Positions 46,600 through 60,421 are shown, numbered from the stretch's first letter. The stretch is 64,000 nt of DNA from Acanthosoma haemorrhoidale (GCA_930367205.1 OV884009.1:86449189-86513188); one strand, 5' to 3'. The notes: generated from the sequence alone by a model not told the origin. A program made the numbers and translations.

Positions 46600-48600
46600 C
46601 AATCCTACCACGGATGACCTATAGATAGCTAGACTCCGTAAGAAAGATAGTCTACATGTTACGAACATCATTTCACTATTAAGACATCAAAAGAATAAAT
46701 GAAATTAAATTACTAGTCGAATTATGAGGTAAATTATATTTTGAGTGCACAATCCTACCCCGGATGACCTATAGAAAGCTAGACTCAGTAAAAAAGATGG
46801 GCTACTTGTTACGAACTTCATTTTACTATTAAGACATCAAAACAATAAATGAAATTAAATTATTAGTCATATTATGAGGAAAAATTATATTTTAAGTGCA
46901 CAATGCTAATCCGGATGACCTATAGAAAGCTAGACTCCATAAAAAAGATGGGCTACTTCTTACGAACATCATTTTACTATTAAGACATCAAAACCATAAA
47001 TGAAATTAAATTATTAGTCGAATTATGAGGTAAATTATATTTTGAGTGCACAATGCTACCCCGGATGACCTATAGAAAGCTAGACTCCGTAAAAAAGATA
47101 GTCGCCATGTTACGAACATCATTTCACTATTAAGACATCAAAAGAATAAATGAAATGAAAATATTAGTCGAATTATGAGGTAAATTATATTTTGAGTGCA
47201 CAATCCTACCCCGGATGACCTATAGATAGCTAGACTCCGTAAGAAAGATAGTCTACATGTTACGAACATCATTTCACTATTAAGACATCAAAAGAATAAA
47301 TGAAATTAAATTACTAGTCGAATTATGAGGTAAATTATATTTTGAGTGCACAATCCTACCCCGGATGACCTATAGAAAGCTAGACTCAGTAAAAAAGATG
47401 GGCTACTTGTTACGAACTTCATTTTACTATTAAGACATCAAAACAATAAATGAAATTAAATTATTAGTCATATTATGAGGAAAAATTATATTTTAAGTGC
47501 ACAATGCTAATCCGGATGACCTATAGAAAGCTAGACTCCGTAAAAAAGATGGGCTACTTGTTACGAACATCATTTTACTATTAAGACATCAAAACAATAA
47601 ATGGATTTAAATTATTAGTCGTATTATGAGGAAAAATTATATTTTGAGTGCACAATGCTACCCCGGATGACCTATAGAAATCTAGACTCCGTAAAAAAGA
47701 TAGTCTACATGTTACGAACATCATTTTAATATTAGGACATGAAAACAGTAAATCAAATTAAATTACTAGTCGAATTATGAGGTAAATTATATTTTGAGTG
47801 CACAATGATACCCCGGATGACTTATAGAAAGTTAAACTCCGTAAAAACGATGGGTTACTTGTTACGAACATCATTTTACTATTAAGACATCAAAACAATA
47901 AATGGATTTAAATTATTAGTCGTATTATGAGGAAAAATTATATTTTGAGTGCACAATGCTACCCCGGATGACCTATAGAAATCTAGACTCCGTAAAAAAG
48001 ATAGTCTACATGTTACGAACATCATTTTACTATTAAGACATCAAAACAATAAATGAAATTAAATTACTAGTCGAATTATGAGGTAAATTATATTTTGAGT
48101 GCACAATGCTACCCCGGATGACCTATAGAAAGCTAGACTCCGTAAAAAAGATGGGCTACTTGTTACGAACATCATTTTACTATTAAGACATCAAAAGAAT
48201 AAATGAAATGAAATTATTAGTCGAATTATGAGGTAAATTATATTTTGAATGCACAATGCTACCCCGGATGACCTATAGAACGCTAGACTCCGTAAAAAAG
48301 ATGGGCTACTTGTTACGAACATCATTTCACTATTAAGACATCAAAAGAATAAATGAAATGAAATTATTAGTCGAATTATGAGGTAAATTATATTTTGAAT
48401 GCACAATGCTACCCCGGATGACCTATAGAACGCTAGACTCCGTAAAAAAGATGGGCTACTTGTTACGAACATCATTTTACTATTAAGACATCAAAACAAT
48501 AAATGAAATGAAAATATTAGTCGAATTATGAGGTAAATTATATTTTGAGTGCACAATGCTACCCCGGATGACCTATAGAAAGCTAGACTCCATAAAAAAG
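46600..48600 (+). repeat. satellite block duplicated from 34746-36746
   Basis: The rare monomer order starting at cctaccacgg/atagatagc is repeated at an exact offset of 11854 bp (79 monomers plus 4 bases). It includes the strongly diverged monomer with gatgacttatagaaagttaa and aaacgatgggttac (35991 and 47845). The two blocks flank a homogenized core of near-identical monomers. Confidence 0.85.
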
Positions 48601-50657
48601 ATAGTCTACATGTTACGAACATCATTTTACTATTAAGACATCAAAACAATAAATGAAATGAAAATATTAGTCGAATTATGAGGTAAATTATATTTTGAAT
48701 GCACAATGCTACCCCGGATGACCTATAGAACGCTAGACTCCGTAAAAAAGATGGGCTACTTGTTACGAACATCATTTTACTATTAAGACATCAAAACAAT
48801 AAATGAAATGAAAATATTAGTCGAATTATGAGGTAAATTATATTTTGAGTGCACAATGCTACCCCGGATGACCTATAGAAAGCTAGACTCCATAAAAAAG
48901 ATAGTCTACATGTTACGAACATCATTTTACTATTAAGACATCAAAACAATAAATGAAATGAAAATATTAGTCGAATTATGAGGTAAATTATATTTTGAGT
49001 GCACAATGCTACCCCGGATGACCTATAGAAAGCTAGACTCCATAAAAAAGATAGTCTACATGTTACGAACATCATTTTACTATTAAGACATCAAAACCAT
49101 AAATGAAATGAAATTATTAGTCGAATTATGAGGTAAATTATATTTTGAATGCACAATGCTACCCCGGATGACCTATAGAACGCTAGACTCCGTAAAAAAG
49201 ATGGGCTACTTGTTACGAACATCATTTTACTATTAAGACATCAAAACAATAAATGAAATGAAAATATTAGTCGAATTATGAGGTAAATTATATTTTGAGT
49301 GCACAATGCTACCCCGGATGACCTATAGAAAGCTAGACTCCATAAAAAAGATAGTCTACATGTTACGAACATCATTTTACTATTAAGACATCAAAACAAT
49401 AAATGAAATGAAAATATTAGTCGAATTATGAGGTAAATTATATTTTGAGTGCACAATGCTACCCCGGATGACCTATAGAAAGCTAGACTCCATAAAAAAG
49501 ATAGTCTACATGTTACGAACATCATTTTACTATTAAGACATCAAAACCATAAATGAAATGAAATTATTAGTCGAATTATGAGGTAAATTATATTTTGAAT
49601 GCACAATGCTACCCCGGATGACCTATAGAACGCTAGACTCCGTAAAAAAGATGGGCTACTTGTTACGAACATCATTTTACTATTAAGACATCAAAACAAT
49701 AAATGAAATGAAAATATTAGTCGAATTATGAGGTAAATTATATTTTGAGTGCACAATGCTACCCCGGATGACCTATAGAAAGCTAGACTCCATAAAAAAG
49801 ATAGTCTACATGTTACGAACATCATTTTACTATTAAGACATCAAAACAATAAATGAAATGAAATTATTAGTCGAATTATGAGGTAAATTATATTTTGAAT
49901 GCACAATGCTACCCCGGATGACCTATAGAACGCTAGACTCCGTAAAAAAGATGGGCTACTTGTTACGAACATCATTTTACTATTAAGACATCAAAACAAT
50001 AAATGAAATGAAAATATTAGTCGAATTATGAGGTAAATTATATTTTGAGTGCACAATGCTACCCCGGATGACCTATAGAAAGCTAGACTCCATAAAAAAG
50101 ATAGTCTACATGTTACGAACATCATTTTACTATTAAGACATCAAAACAATAAATGAAATGAAAATATTAGTCGAATTATGAGGTAAATTATATTTTGAGT
50201 GCACAATGCTACCCCGGATGACCTATAGAAAGCTAGACTCCATAAAAAAGATAGTCTACATGTTACGAACATCATTTTACTATTAAGACATCAAAACCAT
50301 AAATGAAATGAAAATATTAGTCGAATTATGAGGTAAATTATATTTTGAGTGCACAATCCTAATCCGGATGACCTATAGAAAGCTAGACTCCGTAGAAAAG
50401 ATGGGCTACTTTTTACGAACATCATTTTACTATTAAGACATCAAAACAATAAATGAAATTAAATTATTAGTCGTATTATGAGGAAAAATTATATTTTGAG
50501 TGCACAATGCTACTCCGGATGACCTATAGAAAGCTAGACTCGGTAAAAAAGATGGGCTACTTCTTACGAACATCATTTTAATATTAAGACATCAAAACAA
50601 TAAATGAAATGAAAATATTAGTCGAATTATGAGGTAAATTATATTTTGAGTGCACAA

Positions 50658-51857
50658 TCCTACCCCGGATGACCTATAGAAAGCTAGACTCCGTAAAAAA
50701 GATGGGCTACTTTTTACGAACATCATTTTACTATTAAGACATCAAAAGAATAAATGAAATTAAATTATTAGTCGAATTATGAGGTAAATTATATTTTGAG
50801 TGCACAATGCTACCCCGGATGACCTATAGAACGCTAGACTCCGTAAAAAAGATGGGCTACTTGTTACGAACATCAATTTACTATTAAGACATCAAAAGAA
50901 TAAATGAAATGAAAATATTAGTCGAATTATGAGGTAAATTATATTTTGAGTGCACAATGCTACCCCGGATGACCTATAGAAAGCTAGACTCCATAAAAAA
51001 GATGGGCTACTTCTTACGAACATCATTTTACTATTAAGACATCAAAACCATAAATGAAATTAAATTATTAGTCGAATTATGAGGTAAATTATATTTTGAG
51101 TGCACAATGCTACCCCGGATGACCTATAGAAAGCTAGACTCCGTAAAAAAGATAGTCGCCATGTTACGAACATCATTTCACTATTAAGACATCAAAACAA
51201 TAAATGAAATGAAAATATTAGTCGAATTATGAGGTAAATTATATTTTGAGTGCACAATCCTACCCCGGATGACCTATAGAAAGCTAGACTCCGTAAAAAA
51301 GATGGGCTACTTTTTACGAACATCATTTTACTATTAAGACATCAAAAGAATAAATGAAATTAAATTATTAGTCGAATTATGAGGTAAATTATATTTTGAG
51401 TGCACAATGCTACCCCGGATGACCTATAGAACGCTAGACTCCGTAAAAAAGATGGGCTACTTGTTACGAACATCAATTTACTATTAAGACATCAAAAGAA
51501 TAAATGAAATGAAAATATTAGTCGAATTATGAGGTAAATTATATTTTGAGTGCACAATGCTACCCCGGATGACCTATAGAAAGCTAGACTCCATAAAAAA
51601 GATGGGCTACTTCTTACGAACATCATTTTACTATTAAGACATCAAAACCATAAATGAAATTAAATTATTAGTCGAATTATGAGGTAAATTATATTTTGAG
51701 TGCACAATGCTACCCCGGATGACCTATAGAAAGCTAGACTCCGTAAAAAAGATAGTCGCCATGTTACGAACATCATTTCACTATTAAGACATCAAAAGAA
51801 TAAATGAAATGAAAATATTAGTCGAATTATGAGGTAAATTATATTTTGAGTGCACAA
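50658..51857 (+). repeat. 600-bp four-monomer tandem duplication in the satellite
   Basis: Four successive monomers (cctacccc/gggctacttttt; gaacgc/atcaattt; ccata/gggctacttctt; agtcgccatg) occur twice in a row at a 600-bp offset, nearly identical. Confidence 0.8.
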
Positions 51858-52899
51858 TCCTACCACGGATGACCTATAGATAGCTAGACTCCGTAAGAAA
51901 GATAGTCTACATGTTACGAACATCATTTCACTATTAAGACATCAAAAGAATAAATGAAATTAAATTACTAGTCGAATTATGAGGTAAATTATATTTTGAG
52001 TGCACAATCCTACCCCGGATGACCTATAGAAAGCTAGACTCAGTAAAAAAGATGGGCTACTTGTTACGAACTTCATTTTACTATTAAGACATCAAAACAA
52101 TAAATGAAATTAAATTATTAGTCATATTATGAGGAAAAATTATATTTTAAGTGCACAATGCTAATCCGGATGACCTATAGAAAGCTAGACTCCATAAAAA
52201 AGATGGGCTACTTCTTACGAACATCATTTTACTATTAAGACATCAAAACCATAAATGAAATTAAATTATTAGTCGAATTATGAGGTAAATTATATTTTGA
52301 GTGCACAATGCTACCCCGGATGACCTATAGAAAGCTAGACTCCGTAAAAAAGATAGTCGCCATGTTACGAACATCATTTCACTATTAAGACATCAAAAGA
52401 ATAAATGAAATGAAAATATTAGTCGAATTATGAGGTAAATTATATTTTGAGTGCACAATCCTACCACGGATGACCTATAGATAGCTAGACTCCGTAAGAA
52501 AGATAGTCTACATGTTACGAACATCATTTCACTATTAAGACATCAAAAGAATAAATGAAATTAAATTACTAGTCGAATTATGAGGTAAATTATATTTTGA
52601 GTGCACAATCCTACCCCGGATGACCTATAGAAAGCTAGACTCAGTAAAAAAGATGGGCTACTTGTTACGAACTTCATTTTACTATTAAGACATCAAAACA
52701 ATAAATGAAATTAAATTATTAGTCATATTATGAGGAAAAATTATATTTTAAGTGCACAATGCTAATCCGGATGACCTATAGAAAGCTAGACTCCGTAAAA
52801 AAGATGGGCTACTTGTTACGAACATCATTTTACTATTAAGACATCAAAACAATAAATGGATTTAAATTATTAGTCGTATTATGAGGAAAAATTATATTT

Positions 52900-55800
52900 T
52901 GAGTGCACAATGCTACCCCGGATGACCTATAGAAATCTAGACTCCGTAAAAAAGATAGTCTACATGTTACGAACATCATTTTAATATTAGGACATGAAAA
53001 CAGTAAATCAAATTAAATTACTAGTCGAATTATGAGGTAAATTATATTTTGAGTGCACAATGATACCCCGGATGACTTATAGAAAGTTAAACTCCGTAAA
53101 AACGATGGGTTACTTGTTACGAACATCATTTTACTATTAAGACATCAAAACAATAAATGGATTTAAATTATTAGTCGTATTATGAGGAAAAATTATATTT
53201 TGAGTGCACAATGCTACCCCGGATGACCTATAGAAATCTAGACTCCGTAAAAAAGATAGTCTACATGTTACGAACATCATTTTACTATTAAGACATCAAA
53301 ACAATAAATGAAATTAAATTACTAGTCGAATTATGAGGTAAATTATATTTTGAGTGCACAATGCTGCCCCGGATGACCTATAGAAAGCTAGACTCCATAA
53401 AAAAGATGGGCTACTTGTTACGAACATCATTTCACTATTAAGACATTAAAACATTAAATGAAATTAAATTATTAGTCGAATTATGAGGTAAATTATATTT
53501 TGAGTGCACAATGCTACCCCGGATGACCTATAGAAAGCTAGACTCCGTAAAAAAGATGGTCTACTTGTTACGGACATCATTTTACTATTAAGACATCAAA
53601 ACAATAAATGAAATTCAATTATTAGTCGAATTATGAGGTAAATTATATTTTGAGTGCACAATGCTACCCCGGATGACCTATAGAAAGCTAGACTCCGTAA
53701 AAAAGATCGCCTATTTGTTACGAACATCATTTTACTATTAAGACATCGAACAATAAATGAAATTAAAATATTAGTCGAATTATGAGGTAAATTATATTTT
53801 GAGTGGGCAATGCTACCATGGATGACCTATAGAAAGCTAGACTCCGTACAAAAGATGGGCTACTTGTTACGAACATCATTTCACTATTAATACATCAAAA
53901 GGATAAATGACATGAAAATATTAGTCGAATTATGAGGTAAATTATATTTTGAGTGAACAATGCTACCCCGGATGACCTACAGAAAGCTAGACTCCGTAAA
54001 AAAGATAGTCTACATTTTACGAACATCATTTTACTATTAAGACATCAAAACAATAAATGAAATTAAATTATTAGTCGTATTATGAGGAATAATTATATTT
54101 TAAGTGCACAATGCTACTCCAGATGACCTATAGAAAGCTAGACTCCGTAAAAAAGATAGTCTACTTGTTACGAACATCATTTTACTATTAAGACATCAAA
54201 AATATAAATGAAATTAAATTCGTATTATGAGAAAAAATTATATTTTGAGTGCACAATGCTACCCCGGATGACCTATAGAAATCTAGACTCCGTAAAAAAG
54301 ATGGGCTACTTGTTACGAACATCATTGCACTATTAAGACATTAAAACAATAAATGAAATTTAATTATTTGTCGAATTATGAGGTAAATTATATTTTGAGT
54401 GCACAATGCTACCCCGGATGACCTATAGAAAGCTAGACTCCGTAAAAAAGATCGCCTATTTGTTACGAACATCATTTTACTATTAAGACATCGAACAATA
54501 AATGAAATTAAAATATTAGTCGAATTATGAGGTAAATTATATTTTGAGTGGGCAATGCTACCATGGATGACCTATAGAAAGCTAGACTCCGTACAAAAGA
54601 TGGGCTACTTGTTACGAACATCATTTCACTATTAATACATCAAAAGGATAAATGACATGAAAATATTAGTCGAATTATGAGGTAAATTATATTTTGAGTG
54701 AACAATGCTACCCCGGATGACCTACAGAAAGCTAGACTCCGTAAAAAAGATAGTCTACATTTTACGAACATCATTTTACTATTAAGACATCAAAACAATA
54801 AATGAAATTAAATTATTAGTCGTATTACGAGGAATAATTATATTTTAAGTGCACAATCCTACCCCGGATGACCTATAGATAGCTAGACTCCGTAAGAAAG
54901 ATAGTCTACATGTTACGAACATCATTTCACTATTAAGACATCAAAAGAATAAATGAAATTAAATTACTAGTCGAATTATGAGGTAAATTATATTTTGAGT
55001 GCACAATCCTACCCCGGATGACCTATAGAAAGCTAGACTCAGTAAAAAAGATGGGCTACTTGTTACGAACTTCATTTTACTATTAAGACATCAAAACAAT
55101 AAATGAAATTAAATTATTAGTCATATTATGAGGAAAAATTATATTTTAAGTGCACAATGCTAATCCGGATGACCTATAGAAAGCTAGACTCCGTAAAAAA
55201 GATGGGCTACTTGTTACGAACATCATTTTACTATTAAGACATCAAAACAATAAATGGATTTAAATTATTAGTCGTATTATGAGGAAAAATTATATTTTGA
55301 GTGCACAATGCTACCCCGGATGACCTATAGAAATCTAGACTCCGTAAAAAAGATAGTCTACATGTTACGAACATCATTTTAATATTAGGACATGAAAACA
55401 GTAAATCAAATTAAATTACTAGTCGAATTATGAGGTAAATTATATTTTGAGTGCACAATGATACCCCGGATGACTTATAGAAAGTTAAACTCCGTAAAAA
55501 CGATGGGTTACTTGTTACGAACATCATTTTACTATTAAGACATCAAAACAATAAATGGATTTAAATTATTAGTCGTATTATGAGGAAAAATTATATTTTG
55601 AGTGCACAATGCTACCCCGGATGACCTATAGAAATCTAGACTCCGTAAAAAAGATAGTCTACATGTTACGAACATCATTTTACTATTAAGACATCAAAAC
55701 AATAAATGAAATTAAATTACTAGTCGAATTATGAGGTAAATTATATTTTGAGTGCACAATGCTGCCCCGGATGACCTATAGAAAGCTAGACTCCATAAAA

Positions 55801-57250
55801 AAGATGGGCTACTTGTTACGAACATCATTTCACTATTAAGACATTAAAACATTAAATGAAATTAAATTATTAGTCGAATTATGAGGTAAATTATATTTTG
55901 AGTGCACAATGCTACCCCGGATGACCTATAGAAAGCTAGACTCCGTAAAAAAGATGGTCTACTTGTTACGGACATCATTTTACTATTAAGACATCAAAAC
56001 AATAAATGAAATTCAATTATTAGTCGAATTATGAGGTAAATTATATTTTGAGTGCACAATGCTACCCCGGATGACCTATAGAAAGCTAGACTCCGTAAAA
56101 AAGATCGCCTATTTGTTACGAACATCATTTTACTATTAAGACATCGAACAATAAATGAAATTAAAATATTAGTCGAATTATGAGGTAAATTATATTTTGA
56201 GTGGGCAATGCTACCATGGATGACCTATAGAAAGCTAGACTCCGTACAAAAGATGGGCTACTTGTTACGAACATCATTTCACTATTAATACATCAAAAGG
56301 ATAAATGACATGAAAATATTAGTCGAATTATGAGGTAAATTATATTTTGAGTGAACAATGCTACCCCGGATGACCTACAGAAAGCTAGACTCCGTAAAAA
56401 AGATAGTCTACATTTTACGAACATCATTTTACTATTAAGACATCAAAACAATAAATGAAATTAAATTATTAGTCGTATTATGAGGAATAATTATATTTTA
56501 AGTGCACAATGCTACTCCAGATGACCTATAGAAAGCTAGACTCCGTAAAAAAGATAGTCTACTTGTTACGAACATCATTTTACTATTAAGACATCAAAAA
56601 TATAAATGAAATTAAATTCGTATTATGAGAAAAAATTATATTTTGAGTGCACAATGCTACCCCGGATGACCTATAGAAATCTAGACTCCGTAAAAAAGAT
56701 GGGCTACTTGTTACGAACATCATTGCACTATTAAGACATTAAAACAATAAATGAAATTTAATTATTTGTCGAATTATGAGGTAAATTATATTTTGAGTGC
56801 ACAATGCTACCCCGGATGACCTATAGAAAGCTAGACTCCGTAAAAAAGATCGCCTATTTGTTACGAACATCATTTTACTATTAAGACATCGAACAATAAA
56901 TGAAATTAAAATATTAGTCGAATTATGAGGTAAATTATATTTTGAGTGGGCAATGCTACCATGGATGACCTATAGAAAGCTAGACTCCGTACAAAAGATG
57001 GGCTACTTGTTACGAACATCATTTCACTATTAATACATCAAAAGGATAAATGACATGAAAATATTAGTCGAATTATGAGGTAAATTATATTTTGAGTGAA
57101 CAATGCTACCCCGGATGACCTACAGAAAGCTAGACTCCGTAAAAAAGATAGTCTACATTTTACGAACATCATTTTACTATTAAGACATCAAAACAATAAA
57201 TGAAATTAAATTATTAGTCGTATTACGAGGAATAATTATATTTTAAGTGC
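52900..57250 (+). repeat. 2398-bp higher-order duplication near the right edge of the array
   Basis: Markers repeat at an offset of 2398 bp (16 monomers minus 2 bases): aaacgatggg at 53100 and 55498, and atgctgcccc at 53361 and 55759. Monomers here carry indels (acatcgaacaa, aaattcgtattatgag) and are the most diverged in the array. Confidence 0.85.
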
Positions 57251-57870
57251 ACAATGCTACTCCAGATGACCTATAGAAAGCTAGACTCCGTAAAAAAGAT
57301 AGTCTACTTGTTACGAACATCATTTTACTATTAAGACATCAAAAATATAAATGAAATTAAATTCGTATTATGAGAAAAAATTATATTTTGAGTGCACAAT
57401 GCTACCCCGGATGACCTATAGAAATCTAGACTTCGTAAAAAAGATGGGCTACTTGTTACGAACATCATTGCACTATTAAGACATTAAAACAATAAATGAA
57501 ATTTAATTATTTGTCGAATTATGAGGTAAATTATATTTTGAGTGCACAATGCTACCCCGGATGACCTATAGAAAGCTAGACTCCGCAAAAAAGATGGGCT
57601 ACTTGTTACGAATATCATTTTACTATTAAGACATCAAAACAATAAATGAAATTAAATTATTAGTCGAATTATGAGGTAAATTTTATTTTGAGTGCACAAT
57701 GCTACCCCGGATGACCTATAGAAAGCTAGACTCCGTAAAAAAGATGGGCTACTTGTTACGAACATCATTTTACTATTAAGACATCAAAACAATAAATGAA
57801 ATTAAATTATTAGTCGAATTGTGAGGTAAATTATATTTTTAGTGCACAATGCTACCCCGGATGGCCTATA

Positions 57871-58596
57871 TTTTTTTTTAAAGATGTCAACCACAATGGT
57901 CATTATTGACGCTCACATATCTTTATTTTATTGATTTTACGATTCGCTACTTATATTACATTTAATTATTAGTTTAAAACACAAAAAAGTTTGGGTTTTA
58001 ATGCTGTGTGTATATATTATGGACCCGACTAGTGAGAACAAAGCCTCAGGCACCCCTTGGGTGGACCGGAAGCAAATACTTTCTAGGAAAGGAAACAATT
58101 TATTTCAAATAAAAAGTGGGACTCATATAAATAAAAAGGAACTTTATGCTTTATATTTTTAAAATACGAATAATGGCAGAGAAAAATTTTAGCATATGTC
58201 TGGAAAAAGAGAAAAGAAAATTAAAAAACCCGATAAAATTACCTATAAATAATAACATATATGTCTAGCATGAGAATTGAACATGTTAAGCATTCTTCGG
58301 AGCTCCAGGATATTGAGTAGTGCAGATATTGCTTCTTCTAGTTCATTCAAGAGGCAGTACACCAATCGGAAAAAGGGAATTCAATGGGCGTATTGTAGAA
58401 AATATCTCCAAGAAGAAAGATACTGAAAAAATTCTCTTCTTATGAAGAAGGGACCACTCGCTATGGTTAGTAGAAGCTCTTCTGACTTAACCAGTAAAAT
58501 ATTCCTTGGACTAGACTGTAAAACACCAGTGGATATTCGCAAACCTCCATTGTGGATGGTGTCTAAAGCCTTCAGGATAATTTGACTAGCAGACTT
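57871..58596 (-). mobile_element. 5'-truncated LINE (Ingi/R1-like RT fragment) inserted in the satellite
   Basis: On the minus strand, 58595 to about 58290 encodes the region after the RT palm of an I/Ingi/R1-type LINE: LKALDTIHNGGLRISTGVLQ, SSPRNILLVKSEELLL and NELEEAISALLNILELRR, with one stop in between. About 410 bp of AT-rich 3' sequence follow and end in a run of nine T (57871-57879) exactly where the satellite breaks off, as expected for a poly(A) tail in minus orientation. The satellite resumes at 58597, about 32 bp further along the monomer, so insertion came with a small target deletion. The element is 726 bp long and inactive. Confidence 0.75.
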
Positions 58597-59250
58597 GCTA
58601 TTAACATCATTTTACTATTAAGACATCAAAACAATAAATGAAATTAAATTATTAGTCGAATTATGAGGACAAATTATATTTTAATTGTACAATGCTACCC
58701 CGGATGACCTATAAAAAGCTAGAATCCGTAAAAAAGATAGTCTACATGTTACGGACATCATTTCACTATTAAGACATCAAAACAATAAATGAAATTAAAT
58801 TATTAGTCGTATTATGAGGAAAAATTATATTTTGAGTGCTTAATGCTACCCTGGATTACCTATAGAAAGCTAGACTCCGTAAAAAAGATGGTCTACTTGT
58901 TACGAACATCATTTTAATATTAGGACATGAAAACAATAAATGAAATTAAATTATTAGTTGAATTATGAGGTAAATTATATTTTGAGTGCACAATGCTACC
59001 CCGGATGACCTATAGAAAGCTAGACTCCGTAAAAAAGATGGGCTACTTGTTACGAACATCATTTTACTATTAAGACATCAAAACAATAAATGAAATTAAA
59101 TTATTAGTTGAATTATGAGGTAAATTATATTTTGAGTGCACAATGCTACCCCGAATGACCTATAGAAAGCTAGAATCCGTAAAAAAGATGGTCTACTTAT
59201 TACGAACATCATTTTACTTTTAATGTATCAACACAATAAATAAAATTTAT
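58597..59250 (+). repeat. satellite array, right remnant (about 4 monomers)
   Basis: The same 150-bp monomer resumes after the LINE. Copies are diverged (attaattgtacaatg-like start, ttaatgctaccctggattacc, ttagttgaatta) and fade out at about 59250. Some variants (gaggacaaattatattttaa) match the extreme left edge of the array at 25861, so both edges retain an old form. Confidence 0.9.
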
Positions 59251-60324
59251 TTGTTAAATAAAATATAAGTAATACAATTATTTTAGCAAATTATTTCCTA
59301 AAATTTGGTTGAGGATTGGTAAATTTCTCTGCTCGCCGGCATATGAAATCATTTTACACATTATTTGGAAAAAAAACCCCAAAAAACAACCAAATAAACC
59401 ATTGCCAGAATCTCTATCATGGGAAAATCTCAGAACTATTTATTGGGGCATTTTAGAAGCATTCATTCGTTCATAGTGCACTAGACACACTTATTCCCAG
59501 TATAATTTTCAAGATAAATTAATTTCTTGATCCCAAATCTGTACCAACTGACCCAAGACTTTATAAATTGTTGACAATTTTCTCGAACATTGGAAGAGAT
59601 GTTGCTCACGAATCTAGATAAAAACACTACAACCCCAATCTTATTACTCCGGTGGTCTATCTAAAGCCTCCAAATAATATTCAACCAACGATTGAAGAAA
59701 TCAGGATTTCCAACCAACCAATGGGAGCTAGGAGATCTTATAATGGTTTACAAGAAATGATTCAAAAGGCCAAGATCATATCCATAGACTTCTTTCATTA
59801 TTAGACCTATAAAAATAAATACACAACAGTAAAAATCAGATCATTTCATTTCAAATGTAAAGTGAATTTTTAACTATTAAGGGATTTGATTTAATTTTCA
59901 TTTGCGATATAAGAACATGGGGCTTTACTTTCCACAAACTTATATCGATCACAATAACTGCTACACTATTTTAACATATATTTGACAAATCTAACATGTT
60001 TTTAAGTTATCACGGGTGACTCCAAAATTTGAAACAATAAAACAGTTATTCTAAACAAATTCAGTTTCTTAACACACTATATAACATTGGCCAATGAATA
60101 ATATTTTTTAATAATTAATTAAAGCACTATATAGGGATGTAGAAACATTGTAATTAACATGTGCTAATATTGAAAATAAAAAGCTGACACAAACAAATTA
60201 TAATATAAATGCTGTTTTTAAAATAGGACAGTTGTTTATTGTTACAATTTTTTAATTGGGTACTAATCGTAATTTATATTGGAAACTGAAAAGTGACTAT
60301 ACTGCACTATACTCATAAATAATC
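59251..60324. other. AT-rich intergenic DNA, nothing recognised
   Basis: No long frames. A moderately complex stretch at 59560-59760 could be an old element, but no protein motif could be read with confidence. Confidence 0.35.
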
Positions 60325-60421
60325 CTAGCTATTTAAACTATGTTCTAGAGGCATCGTCAACGTCGTGGGTTCTCCTTTGCGCTCGTAGGAGACGCATCGG
60401 TCCGCGAACTTTTCCACGCCT
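60325..60421 (-). pseudogene. short GC3-rich coding-like segment, exon or relic
   Basis: On the minus strand the last 32 codons of an open frame (VEKFADRCVSYERKGEPTT, then LTMPLEHSLNS and stop) use mostly G- or C-ending codons, in sharp contrast with the AT-rich surroundings. Upstream the composition falls abruptly to poly-A-rich sequence at about 60422, so the segment has a sharp edge, but no acceptor with a pyrimidine tract is present. It may be an exon with a weak acceptor, a fragment of a transferred or retroposed gene, or a transposon piece. Function unknown. Confidence 0.25.

Larger units (their letters stand above)
25856..57870 (+). repeat. satellite DNA array, 150-bp monomer, about 213 copies
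   Basis: A monomer of 150 bp (some variants 151 or 148) repeats head to tail for 32 kb without interruption. Landmarks in each monomer: gtgcacaatgctaccccgg, atgacctatagaaagctaga, ctccgtaaaaaagat, acgaacatcatttt, aagacatcaaaa and ttattagtcgaattatgagg. It is AT-rich and without a long open frame on either strand. Several variant classes are arranged in domains: gggctacttctt with ttaatatt (about 26.3-27.6 kb), agtctacatgtt (27.6-31.0 kb), a 300-bp dimer (36.5-39.1 kb), gaacgc monomers (39.4-40.7 kb), ccata/agtctacatg monomers (41.0-44.0 kb) and agtcgccatg monomers (44.0-46.6 kb). Edges are more diverged than the core, as expected when unequal exchange homogenizes the middle. Centromeric or heterochromatic location is inferred, not shown. 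Confidence 0.97.

Noticed and set aside
25856..59250. CRISPR-like regular repetition
   Set aside because: The whole 150-bp unit repeats with no unique spacers and in an insect-like genome; it is satellite DNA.
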